The translations under genes and the position numbers were made by a program. Source: JBIKWM01 sp044356305 (lineage in GTDB: Bacteria > Bacteroidota > Bacteroidia > UBA10329). Taken from it: a stretch of 64,000 nucleotides of DNA. A model generated the notes under the pieces. The model was not told where the DNA came from and did no database searches. It worked only from the letters and a program-made list of their open reading frames with translations. The stretch lies in NCBI GenBank assembly GCA_044356305.1, contig JBIKWM010000014.1, forward strand, positions 1 to 64,000, given 5' to 3'. Shown here piece after piece: positions 33,794 through 42,243 of the stretch (position 1 is its first letter; each line of letters starts with the position of its first letter).

Positions 33794-34636
33794 ATGTCAT
33801 TTCGCGGCTTCCTAGTCTTTCTCGCAGTGCTCGGCACACAGTTTAAGGCTGTGGCGCAACGGTCGGAGGTGGGCCTGATGGCAGGAGTTTCTTTTTACAT
33901 GGGCGACCTGAACCCTGATATGCCATTTGCCATGTCGCGTCCTGGCGGTGGTGGATTTTTCAGGTACAATTTCAACGACCGCTTCAGCGCAAAGGCCACG
34001 GGCCTGATTGGTTATGTTATGGCGGATGATGCGATAAGCAGCGTGCCATCACAACAAGAACGAAACCTGAGCTTCCGCTCATGGCTGTTTGAATTTGCTG
34101 TTACTGGCGAGTTCAATTTCTTCAAATACCAACCGGGCAACCTATACAACCGTTGGACCCCTTATATTTTTGGAGGACTTGCCCTTTTCAAGTTCAATCC
34201 ACAGGCCGATCTGAACGGAACGCTTTATGAACTTCAACCATTGGGAACAGAAGGTCAGGGAACCACTTTTTATCCCGACAGGAAAAAATACTCGCTGGTA
34301 AGTGGTTCAATCCCTTTCGGAATAGGGGGAAAGTTCAATGTCACTGAGCGTTTCAGTGTCGGGCTGGAATGGGGGATGCGGTGGACCTTCACCGATTATC
34401 TCGATGATGTGAGCGGCACATATGCCAACCCTGAGGTGCTTGATGCTGAGAACGGTGTGTATCAGGGATCTATGTCCGTAGCTCGCGAACTGGCTGATCG
34501 CAGCACCACGCCCGATATACTCAACACCGACCGTCAGCGTGGCAACTCGACCACTAACGACTGGTACTCCTTCCTTCTGGTTACGGTGTCGTACAACATC
34601 AAGGCAAGGCCCCCGAAGTGCCCCGCCTATCAATGA
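33794..34636 (+). CDS. DUF6089-family outer-membrane protein, second copy
   Basis: A paralogue of the preceding gene, 280 residues, with its own signal peptide (ending near FKAVAQ) and the family marks SFYMGDLN near 35, GLALFKFNPQADLNG and RWTFTDYLDDVSGTY. The two copies are nine bases apart and clearly result from tandem duplication, though now divergent. Outer-membrane location is inferred. It lies upstream of uppS-bamA, so involvement in envelope assembly is plausible. Confidence 0.85.
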   Translation: MSFRGFLVFLAVLGTQFKAVAQRSEVGLMAGVSFYMGDLNPDMPFAMSRPGGGGFFRYNFNDRFSAKATGLIGYVMADDAISSVPSQQERNLSFRSWLFEFAVTGEFNFFKYQPGNLYNRWTPYIFGGLALFKFNPQADLNGTLYELQPLGTEGQGTTFYPDRKKYSLVSGSIPFGIGGKFNVTERFSVGLEWGMRWTFTDYLDDVSGTYANPEVLDAENGVYQGSMSVARELADRSTTPDILNTDRQRGNSTTNDWYSFLLVTVSYNIKARPPKCPAYQ

Positions 34637-34648
34637 TCCAGATCAGCT

Positions 34649-34687
34649 TACTTTTGCCGCCCGTCCCGAAAAGGGACGCGCTTTTTT
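34649..34687 (+). promoter_or_regulatory. -7 box and terminator-like hairpin before uppS
   Basis: TACTTTTG at 34649-34656 is an exact -7 match. A hairpin CGTCCC (34662-34667) with GGGACG (34673-34678) and a following run of six Ts lies between it and the uppS start. It may end transcription from the DUF6089 genes, attenuate uppS, or both. Confidence 0.55.
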
Positions 34688-34694
34688 ATTGACC

Positions 34695-35441
34695 GTGGAA
34701 AAACCTAAGTTAGACCCAGCCCGCGTACCAGCGCATATTGCCATCATCATGGATGGCAACGGCCGTTGGGCCAAGAAACAGGGCCTGTTACGTACTTTGG
34801 GTCACAATGCTGGTGTCGATTCGGTGCGCAAGGTTGTAGAAGCCGCAGCACAGGCAGGGGTGAAACACCTTACCCTCTATGCCTTCAGCACCGAGAACTG
34901 GAACCGACCTAAGTATGAGGTGATGGCACTCATGGAACTGCTTGTGCGCACCATCAATAAAGAAGTGCCCGACCTTCATCGCAACAACATAAGATTACAA
35001 GGGCTGGGCGATAGGTCGAGCCTTCCAGATTCATGTATTCGCGAACTGGAAGAGGCGGAGGCCACAACGGCCGGAAACACCCGCATGACTTTGCATCTGG
35101 CCTTGAGCTACAGCTCCAAGTGGGAGCTTACCGAGGCGGTTAAGCAGATTGCAAAAGATGTTAAATCAGGCAACTTGCAGCCCGATTCCATTAATGAGCA
35201 GACGATTGCCCAGCATCTTTGCACCAAGGGCATTCCCGATCCCGAACTCCTCATCAGGACCAGCGGAGAGTACCGTATCAGCAATTTCCTACTCTGGCAG
35301 CTCGCATACGCAGAACTATACTTCACCGACAAGCTGTGGCCCGATTTTGATGGTGACGACCTGCTCGCTGCCATTGTTGACTATCAGAGCCGCGAGCGCA
35401 GGTTCGGAAAAACGAGTGAGCAATTGGAAAAAGCGAAGTGA
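34695..35441 (+). CDS. uppS: Isoprenyl transferase (undecaprenyl diphosphate synthase)
   Basis: UppS builds the C55 lipid carrier for cell-wall and polysaccharide synthesis by cis-condensation of isopentenyl diphosphate. From the GTG at 34695 it is 248 residues, the family length. The signature HIAIIMDGNGRWAKK appears near residue 13 with the catalytic Asp, followed by LYAFSTENW and, at the C-terminus, DLLIRTSGEYRISNFLLWQ-type residues (here PELLIRTSGE). No ATG is available upstream in a sensible place. The stop overlaps the bamA start by four bases. Confidence 0.94.
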   Translation: MEKPKLDPARVPAHIAIIMDGNGRWAKKQGLLRTLGHNAGVDSVRKVVEAAAQAGVKHLTLYAFSTENWNRPKYEVMALMELLVRTINKEVPDLHRNNIRLQGLGDRSSLPDSCIRELEEAEATTAGNTRMTLHLALSYSSKWELTEAVKQIAKDVKSGNLQPDSINEQTIAQHLCTKGIPDPELLIRTSGEYRISNFLLWQLAYAELYFTDKLWPDFDGDDLLAAIVDYQSRERRFGKTSEQLEKAK

Positions 35442-37909
35442 GTCTCCGAATAACAGCCCTTTCATTCTTTGTTCTTCTGTCGGTGTGGGTGCGCGCCCAA
35501 GTGGGTAGCGACATAAAGATTGACTATGGGTCACCACGCGAGCTTGAGATTGCCGCGGTCACAGTCAGTGGAACACAATATCTCGATAAGAAAGTGCTCG
35601 TATTGTTGAGCGGACTCACTGTTGGTGACAAGATACAGGTGCCTGGCGAGGTAGTCACCAAGGCCATCCATAATCTGTGGGACCAGGGACTGTTCAGCGA
35701 TGTACGCATAAACGCCACCAAAATTGTTGATGGCAAGGTGTACATCAACATTCATCTACAGGAAAAACCCCGCCTCTCGAAATTCTCAATCAAAGGGGTC
35801 AATAAGAGCGATGCCAATGACATACGTGAGAAGATAGACCTGGTGAAAGGAAAAGTGATCACGGACAACGTGGTCGTGAACACCAAGAACATCATTAAAG
35901 AGTTCTATGTTGATAAGGGATTTTACAATGCCGAGGTGCGTATTGACCAGAAGGCAGATTCGACCCAACCGAATACAGCTATTCTTGATGTACGGATAGC
36001 CAAGAAGCGAAAGGTGCGAATCAGACGCATCGTGTTGCATGGCAACGAGCAAGTGAAGTCGGGCAAGTTAAAGCGCTCGATGAAAGAAACGAAGCAGGCG
36101 CAATGGTGGCGGGTCTGGAAGGCTTCAAAGTTCATCCGTTCCAATTATGTGGATGATAAGAAGAATCTGCTGGCCAAGTACAATCAACTCGGTTTTCGCG
36201 ATGCCCGGATTGTAAGCGATTCGGTATATACCAACAAGGACGGTTCATTGAGCATTGAACTCTGGTTGGATGAGGGTCGCAAGTATTATTTCCGCAATAT
36301 CACTTGGCTGGGAAACACTAAATACACATCTGAGGAACTGAGCAAGGTGCTGAGCATCAAGAAGGGCGAAGTGTACGATCAGGGAAAGTTGGAGGCCAAC
36401 CTGATGATGAACCCCAATGGCCGCGATGTGAGCTCGCTGTACCTTGATGACGGTTATCTGTTCTTCAACGTTGAGCCGGTAGAGATCAGGGTTGAGAATG
36501 ACAGCATTGACCTTGAGATGCGCATACGCGAAGGCAAGCAGGCAACTATCAACCGTGTGACGGTAGTTGGCAACACCAAGACCAGCGACCATGTGATTTT
36601 GCGCGAATTGCGCACCAAGCCTGGGCAGCTTTTCAGCCGAAGCGACATTATCAGATCTCAGCGCGAACTCTCGCAATTGGGCTACTTCAACCCTGAGACG
36701 ATGGGTGTGAACCCCAAGCCGAATCCTTCCGATGGAACTGTGGACATCGAATACACGGTTGAGGAGCGCCCGAGCGATCAGGTCGAGCTTTCGGGCGGTT
36801 GGGGCAATGGCCAGATAGTGGGCACCATAGGTGTTTCGTTCAACAATTTCTCGGGCCGCAACATGTTCAAGAAAGGAGCGTGGAAACCGCTTCCATCTGG
36901 AGATGGCCAGAAACTGAGTGTGCGGGCCCAGAGCAACGGTCTATATTTCCAGAGCTATAATGCTTCATTCACCGAGCCCTGGTTCGGTGGTAAGAAGCCC
37001 AATTCATTGAGTTTCTCGGTGTATCACTCCGTGCAGAGCAACGGACAGCCAGTGGGAAGCGAAGGGCGCAGCAGCATCATGATTACAGGTGCCACCATCG
37101 GGCTTGGGCGAAGGCTCAAATTCCCCGATGATTACTTCATACTTCAGAACGAGATCAATTATCAGAACTATCAGCTTACCAATTACACCCTCACAGGTTC
37201 GTTCAACAATGGCTCCTCCAACACCTTCAGCATTGGCACCACCCTATCGCGCAACAGCATAGGAGACCCGATATTCCCGACCTACGGCAGTATCATATCA
37301 CTTTCTTGCGAACTCACCCCTCCGTTCTCACTTTTCCGCAGCGGCATCGACTTCAAGAATGCCGAGCCTGCGGTGAAATATCAATGGATTGAGTATCACA
37401 AGTGGAAGCTCGACATGAAGTGGTTCGTGTCTTTGGCAAAGAATTTGGTAATCATGACCAAAGGACAATATGGATTCCTCGGTCTGTATAACCGCGACAT
37501 CGGCATCTCGCCATTCGAGCGATTCTTCCTCGGTGGCGATGGGCTTTCGGGTTTCGGGCTTGATGGTCGGGAGATTATCGCGCTTCGCGGATACGACAAC
37601 AACTCGCTATCTGCCACCGGTGGTAGCACCATCTTTAGCAAGTACACGATGGAGCTGCGCTATCGAATCTCAGCCAACCCACAGGCCACCATTTTTGTGC
37701 TTGGTTTCGCTGAGGCGGGTAATGCTTGGAACAAGTTCAGGGAGTTCCAGCCCTTTGTGCTTAAGAAATCGGCTGGGGTGGGTGTACGCCTTTTCCTGCC
37801 CATGTTCGGGTTGCTCGGTCTTGATTATGGATGGCGCTTTGACGATGTCGCTGGCCGTCCCGACATGGCCCCGAGCCAGTTCCACTTCAGCATAGGTCAG
37901 CAGTTCTGA
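35438..37909 (+). CDS. bamA: Outer membrane assembly factor BamA
   Basis: BamA inserts beta-barrel proteins into the outer membrane. The 823-residue product has a signal peptide (ending near WVRAQ), about five POTRA repeats (residues 35-430, for example RLSKFSIKGVNKSDANDIREK) and a C-terminal Omp85 barrel, ending with the typical aromatic terminus (FSIGQQF). The conserved barrel element LRGYDN is present near 713. The start is GTG, coupled to uppS, and two Skp-like chaperone genes follow, giving an outer-membrane assembly operon. Confidence 0.95.
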   Translation: MSLRITALSFFVLLSVWVRAQVGSDIKIDYGSPRELEIAAVTVSGTQYLDKKVLVLLSGLTVGDKIQVPGEVVTKAIHNLWDQGLFSDVRINATKIVDGKVYINIHLQEKPRLSKFSIKGVNKSDANDIREKIDLVKGKVITDNVVVNTKNIIKEFYVDKGFYNAEVRIDQKADSTQPNTAILDVRIAKKRKVRIRRIVLHGNEQVKSGKLKRSMKETKQAQWWRVWKASKFIRSNYVDDKKNLLAKYNQLGFRDARIVSDSVYTNKDGSLSIELWLDEGRKYYFRNITWLGNTKYTSEELSKVLSIKKGEVYDQGKLEANLMMNPNGRDVSSLYLDDGYLFFNVEPVEIRVENDSIDLEMRIREGKQATINRVTVVGNTKTSDHVILRELRTKPGQLFSRSDIIRSQRELSQLGYFNPETMGVNPKPNPSDGTVDIEYTVEERPSDQVELSGGWGNGQIVGTIGVSFNNFSGRNMFKKGAWKPLPSGDGQKLSVRAQSNGLYFQSYNASFTEPWFGGKKPNSLSFSVYHSVQSNGQPVGSEGRSSIMITGATIGLGRRLKFPDDYFILQNEINYQNYQLTNYTLTGSFNNGSSNTFSIGTTLSRNSIGDPIFPTYGSIISLSCELTPPFSLFRSGIDFKNAEPAVKYQWIEYHKWKLDMKWFVSLAKNLVIMTKGQYGFLGLYNRDIGISPFERFFLGGDGLSGFGLDGREIIALRGYDNNSLSATGGSTIFSKYTMELRYRISANPQATIFVLGFAEAGNAWNKFREFQPFVLKKSAGVGVRLFLPMFGLLGLDYGWRFDDVAGRPDMAPSQFHFSIGQQF

Positions 37910-37938
37910 TACAAACGCAATAACCAATGCCTATCAAC

Positions 37939-38544
37939 ATGAAAAAGACGATTCTAACCCTCGCTGTGGTCCTATTGGGCCTGAGTGCACAGGCGCAGCG
38001 TTTCGCTTACGTTGATACTGAGTACATCCTTGAGAACATTCCGGAATACAAGACCAAGCAAGGCCAACTTGATGAGCTTAGCGTGGGCTGGCAGGCTGAG
38101 ATAGAGACCATGTACGCCACCATAGATAAGTTGTACAAGGATTTTCAGGCCGAGCAGATTCTGCTGACTGAAGAGATGAAGCGCAAGCGTCAGGACCAGA
38201 TCATTGAAAAGGAGAAGGAGGCACGTGCCAAGCAGAAACAACGATTCGGGCCCGATGGTGACCTGCACCGCAAGCGGCAAGAATTTGTGAAGCCAATACA
38301 GGATAAAGTGTACCGCGCCATCAAGGACGTGGCCGCCGCCCGCGGCTACTCAGTGATCTTTGACAAGAGCGGCAGTCTGACCATGCTGTACACCGATGTC
38401 AAGTATGACATTAGTGACCAGATACTGCAGGAAATGGGTTTTTCGGCCAAGGAAAGCAAGGATTCGAAGGATTCGAAGACAGGTTCCGGCACTGGCACAG
38501 GAGGCGGGAAGACCGATGGCAACTCAGGATCAGACAAGAAATAA
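37939..38544 (+). CDS. Skp/OmpH-family periplasmic chaperone, first copy
   Basis: The 201-residue protein has a signal peptide (KKTILTLAVVLLGLSAQAQ), a long central coiled coil (about 35-120, with the EQILLTEEMKRKRQDQ region) and the OmpH end domain (AAARGYSVIFDKSGSLTMLY). Skp-like trimers hold unfolded outer-membrane proteins for BamA. The C-terminal tail is Ser/Lys/Gly-rich and low in complexity, with SKDSKDSK and GTGTGGGK runs. An ATG 12 bases upstream (37927) is possible but gives a longer N-region. Confidence 0.9.
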   Translation: MKKTILTLAVVLLGLSAQAQRFAYVDTEYILENIPEYKTKQGQLDELSVGWQAEIETMYATIDKLYKDFQAEQILLTEEMKRKRQDQIIEKEKEARAKQKQRFGPDGDLHRKRQEFVKPIQDKVYRAIKDVAAARGYSVIFDKSGSLTMLYTDVKYDISDQILQEMGFSAKESKDSKDSKTGSGTGTGGGKTDGNSGSDKK

Positions 38545-38553
38545 CAACTTACT

Positions 38554-38561
38554 TACTTTCG
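38554..38561 (+). promoter_or_regulatory. -7 box TACTTTCG before the second ompH gene
   Basis: TACTTTCG lies 28 bases before the ATG at 38590, suggesting an internal promoter inside the bamA-ompH-murI unit. Confidence 0.45.
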
Positions 38562-38589
38562 CACCGCTCAAAAAACGAGACCATTCAAC

Positions 38590-39090
38590 ATGAAGAAGAT
38601 GATAGCTGTGGCCGTGGTGGCCCTATTGATGGCGGCTCCGGCCATGGCCCAACAGAAGTTCGGACACATAGACTCTGCCGAACTTGTGGAACTGATGCCA
38701 GAGAAGACTGCTGCCGAGAAAAATCTGCAGGACCTTGCCAAGGAACTTGAAGGTCAGCTCAAACTTATGGCCGCTGAGTATGAAACAAAGGTGGGCGAGT
38801 TCCAGAAGACAGAGAAGAGCATGACCGAGACCTTGCGCAACACCAAGATCAAGGAGATCGGTGATATGGAAAAGCGCATTCAGGAATTCCAAGGCAGTGC
38901 CCAACAGGAACTACAGAAAAAAGAGGAGGAACTGATGGCCCCGCTGATTGATAAGGTGAAGAAGGCTATAACCGATGTGGCAGTTGAGAAGGGCTACACC
39001 TACATCTTTGATGAGAGCATGGGTGTATTGCTTTATGCCAAGGAAAGCGAGAGCGTACTGGTGGATGTGAAAAAGAAACTGGGCCTCTGA
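38590..39090 (+). CDS. Skp/OmpH-family periplasmic chaperone, second copy
   Basis: A 166-residue paralogue with a signal peptide (MIAVAVVALLMAAPAMAQ), the N-terminal KFGHIDSAELVELMPE strand, coiled coil, and the C-terminal VEKGYTYIFDESMGVLLY domain. It is closer to the standard Skp size than the first copy. Tandem ompH genes behind bamA are normal for Bacteroidota. A terminator follows. Confidence 0.92.
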   Translation: MKKMIAVAVVALLMAAPAMAQQKFGHIDSAELVELMPEKTAAEKNLQDLAKELEGQLKLMAAEYETKVGEFQKTEKSMTETLRNTKIKEIGDMEKRIQEFQGSAQQELQKKEEELMAPLIDKVKKAITDVAVEKGYTYIFDESMGVLLYAKESESVLVDVKKKLGL

Positions 39091-39115
39091 GCCCCACAAG
39101 GCCCACTACATTTGA

Positions 39116-39150
39116 ACCCGCCCACCGCTAAGGTGTGGCGGGTTTTTTTA
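39116..39150 (+). terminator. Intrinsic terminator after the ompH genes
   Basis: AACCCGCC-CACC pairs with GGTG-TGGCGGGTT, followed by seven Ts. The murI start lies right behind, so some read-through or a separate murI promoter is needed. Confidence 0.85.
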
Positions 39151-39158
39151 TCACAAGC

Positions 39159-39974
39159 ATGGACAACCGTCCGATTGGCATGTTCGATTCGGGCATTGGC
39201 GGCCTCACGGTAGCCACGGCACTTACGCGTATCATGCCTCACGAGAGCATCGTGTACTATGGAGATACAGTGCACATGCCCTATGGGGAGAAATCTGCCG
39301 AGGCCATTGTTCAATATTCGCTTCGGATAACCGACCACCTGGTGCGCGAGGGATGCAAGACCATCCTCATTGCCTGCAACTCAGCCTCATCAACTGCTTA
39401 CCGCGCCATATTGGACCATGTTCCGCCCGGTATGCCGGTGTTCAACGTCATTGACCCCGTTATCCGCCACCTGGCCCAGCAGCATGCTGGCCACAAGGTG
39501 GGTGTGATAGGCACCCGGGCCACCATCGGCTCGCATGTGTATGCCCAGCGCATGATGGAGGCCGACCCTACTGTGACTATAGTAGAGAAGCAAACCGCCC
39601 TGCTGGCCGCCATGATAGAGGAGGGCTTCCATGACAATGAGATAAGCAGTGCGGTGATACAGGCCTATCTGGAGGACAGCCGTTTTGACGGCATCACGGC
39701 CTTGGTGCCCGCCTGTACTCACTATCCGCTCATTGCGGGCGAGATAATGGCCTACTTCGGTGGGCGGGTGGATGTGTTGGATGCGCCCGGCATAGTGGCT
39801 GCGTACGTGCGCGACATCCTCATACGGAGAGAATTGGCAGCCGGAACCGGCAACGTGCCTGCCCACCGCTTCATGGTGAGCGACCTGACACCATCATTCA
39901 AGAAAAGCAGCCGGATGTTCTTTGGGGCCGATATTGATCTGAAGGAGGTAAGGTTGGGTCCGAATCAGCCTTGA
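39159..39974 (+). CDS. murI: Glutamate racemase
   Basis: MurI makes D-glutamate for peptidoglycan. The 271-residue product has FDSGIGGLTV near residue 9, the first catalytic Cys in ACNSAS near 74 and the second in ACTHYPLI near 185. The ATG at 39159 gives the usual N-terminus; the frame open from 39135 crosses the terminator. It converges with the carbonic-anhydrase-like gene, overlapping by 10 bp tail to tail. Confidence 0.95.
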   Translation: MDNRPIGMFDSGIGGLTVATALTRIMPHESIVYYGDTVHMPYGEKSAEAIVQYSLRITDHLVREGCKTILIACNSASSTAYRAILDHVPPGMPVFNVIDPVIRHLAQQHAGHKVGVIGTRATIGSHVYAQRMMEADPTVTIVEKQTALLAAMIEEGFHDNEISSAVIQAYLEDSRFDGITALVPACTHYPLIAGEIMAYFGGRVDVLDAPGIVAAYVRDILIRRELAAGTGNVPAHRFMVSDLTPSFKKSSRMFFGADIDLKEVRLGPNQP

Positions 39975-40498
39975 TTATCTCCATCCTCGCTGAACCACCC
40001 GCTGTACATCACGTAGTTCTGGGCGATGCGGTCGAGCAGGTCGCGGGTGTGGGTGGCGTCTATCTCCTTAACGCGCTTGGCCGGCACCCCGGCATAAATG
40101 CCGCCCGAAAGCAGGTGCGAGTTCTCGAGTACCACTGCACCAGCGGCAATGATCACATTGCTTTCAACAATAGCATTATCCATGACTATGGCACCCATGC
40201 CTACAAGAACGTTGCTGTGCAACGTGCAGCCATGCACCAGGGCATTATGACCAATGCTCACATTGTCACCTATGGTGGTGGGCGCCTTTTGGTAGGTGCA
40301 GTGGATCACGGCCCCGTCCTGCACGTTCACACGGTTTCCCAACCGTATCCAATGAACATCGCCCCGCACCACGGCATTGAACCAAACGCTGCATTGGTCA
40401 CCCATAACCACATCGCCCACCACCGTGCAGTTGGAGGCCAGAAAACAGTCGGTGCCCATCTGAGGGCTTTTTCCGTTGACAGGCAGAATAAGGGCCAT
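39965..40498 (-). CDS. Gamma-carbonic anhydrase-like hexapeptide protein
   Basis: The 177-residue protein is a left-handed beta helix with hexapeptide repeats (GDVVMGDQCSVWFNAVVRGD, then IGDNVSIGHNALVHGCTL). The histidines in IHCTY and GHNALVHG sit where the trimeric gamma-class enzymes bind metal, so CO2 hydration or a related activity is possible. Many relatives (YrdA/PaaY type) have uncertain activity. Length and domain order are normal. Confidence 0.88.
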   Translation of the reverse strand: MALILPVNGKSPQMGTDCFLASNCTVVGDVVMGDQCSVWFNAVVRGDVHWIRLGNRVNVQDGAVIHCTYQKAPTTIGDNVSIGHNALVHGCTLHSNVLVGMGAIVMDNAIVESNVIIAAGAVVLENSHLLSGGIYAGVPAKRVKEIDATHTRDLLDRIAQNYVMYSGWFSEDGDNQG

Positions 40499-40506
40499 GG
40501 ATTTTG

Positions 40507-42237
40507 TCAGTTGCGATGCTGGTGCTCGGTCCTCAGCTTACTGGGCGAATAACCGAAATCCTCAGTGAAACAGCGCGTGAAGTATGCCGCATTGGGGTAA
40601 CCCACCCGATATGCCACTTCAGAAATGTTGCCAACATTGGCTTTGAGCATGGCATGGGCGTGCTCCATGCGGTAGGCCCGCACAAAGCGTGTGGCCGAGC
40701 GGCCGGTGAGTGCCGTGAGCTTGCGGTGAAGCTGTGCTCGGCTCAGGCCAACCTCGCGGGCCAGGGTCTCCATGTCAAAATCTTCATCGGCCAAATGGCG
40801 GTGCACGCAATCGCACACACGTTGCAGAAAGCGGTCGTCCATCGAAGGCTCGTCCACCTTTACCGCATCGGGAAGCACACTGCGCGAGTATCTGGTACGC
40901 AGCTGCTTGCGAGAATCCAAGAGGTTATCAAGGGTGATGTTGAGTTCCTGAGTGCTGAACGGTTTGGTTATGTAAGCATCAGCCCCGGCTGTGAGGCCCT
41001 CAATGCGGCTCTCTGTACCCATCTTGGCTGTGAGTATGATGATGGGCACATGGCTGGTGCGGTCGTCAGCCTTCAGCGTGCGGGTCAATTCTAACCCATC
41101 AATGCCGGGCATCATGATGTCGCATATCACCGCATCAGGCACTGTGTCTAAGGCTTTTGCGAGCCCAGCCTGTCCATCGGCTGCTTCCAATACCTCGTAC
41201 TGCTCGCCCAGCATCAGCCTTATGAAATCGCGAATCTCCACATTGTCTTCCACCACCAGCACCACAGGGCGGTTGTCATCGGCCTGTTCGGGGTCAGCAC
41301 TCTCAGTTTGTCTAGTGGGTTCAGCCTCAGGGCTCCATTCGGGCAACGACACCATCTGTCCTTGCTGATATATCCGTTGCACTATGGGCAAGAGAACAGT
41401 CACTTCAGTGCCCTTGTCAAGTTCGCTGCGGATGCTTATATCACCATTTAGCATCTTCACATATTCTTTCACCAAAGCCAGACCCACGCCCATACCGGCT
41501 GTCTGCCGTTGGCGCACGGCCCCCCCCTGAAAGTAGCGCTCGAACACATGGGGCACCTCATGGGCCGGAATGCCGATTCCTGTATCGGTCACAGTTATAC
41601 GAGCATGGTCGCGGCCATCAGCCCTCGTCTGGTCCACATACAGCGTCACTGTGCCGCTATCGGTGTACTTGAAAGCATTGGATAGGAGGTTTGACAGGAT
41701 GATGTCCAGCTTCTCAGGGTCGAAGTCGGCATAGAGGCTGGGTACCGACATCACCTTGCGGAACTCGATGCCCTTCTTATTGGCCAATGAACGGAATGGC
41801 CGGCCTACTTCAATCACCTTCTGCACAAGATCGCCATGGCGCAGGTCGAGGCTCATGCGCTTGCCTTCAATGCGGGCTATGTCGAGCAATTGATTAACCA
41901 ATCGCTCCAACTGTACCGCGCTACGCTGCGCTATGTTTACCTGCTCACGCTGCTTCTCATCGGTCATCTGTGCTTCGAGATACTCGAGATGGCCCTGAAT
42001 GAGTGTGAGAGGGGTGCGCAGCTCATGTGTGACATTGGCAAAGAAGTCGTTCTTGAGCTGGTCAATCTGCTTGAGGCGTTCAGCCTCCTTGTGCTCTAGT
42101 TCTATCTGATCCTTGAGGCGGAGACGGTACAGGATCACCCATGTTATTAGCCATACACCCACCAGCAGCGCCACCGAGAAGATGGGCAGCACCCAGCGAG
42201 GGTCCATAGCCAGTAACACAGGCTCAGAGATGCACAT
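40507..42237 (-). CDS. Hybrid histidine kinase/AraC regulator lacking a sensor domain
   Basis: The 576-residue protein fuses a whole signalling chain: one N-terminal membrane helix (about 17-37), H-box THELRTPLTL near 72, N-box and G1 (DTGIGIP), G2 (GMGVGLALV), a receiver domain with the phosphoacceptor in CDIMMPGIDG near 365, and an AraC DNA-binding domain (about 475-575, MEHAHAMLKANVGNISEVAYRVGY). Bacteroidota hybrid two-component regulators normally carry a large periplasmic beta-propeller plus Y_Y_Y sensor in front; here it is absent. The start is only seven bases after the PNGase F-like gene, so they are co-expressed. Confidence 0.9.
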   Translation of the reverse strand: MCISEPVLLAMDPRWVLPIFSVALLVGVWLITWVILYRLRLKDQIELEHKEAERLKQIDQLKNDFFANVTHELRTPLTLIQGHLEYLEAQMTDEKQREQVNIAQRSAVQLERLVNQLLDIARIEGKRMSLDLRHGDLVQKVIEVGRPFRSLANKKGIEFRKVMSVPSLYADFDPEKLDIILSNLLSNAFKYTDSGTVTLYVDQTRADGRDHARITVTDTGIGIPAHEVPHVFERYFQGGAVRQRQTAGMGVGLALVKEYVKMLNGDISIRSELDKGTEVTVLLPIVQRIYQQGQMVSLPEWSPEAEPTRQTESADPEQADDNRPVVLVVEDNVEIRDFIRLMLGEQYEVLEAADGQAGLAKALDTVPDAVICDIMMPGIDGLELTRTLKADDRTSHVPIIILTAKMGTESRIEGLTAGADAYITKPFSTQELNITLDNLLDSRKQLRTRYSRSVLPDAVKVDEPSMDDRFLQRVCDCVHRHLADEDFDMETLAREVGLSRAQLHRKLTALTGRSATRFVRAYRMEHAHAMLKANVGNISEVAYRVGYPNAAYFTRCFTEDFGYSPSKLRTEHQHRN

Positions 42238-42243
42238 GGGCTG

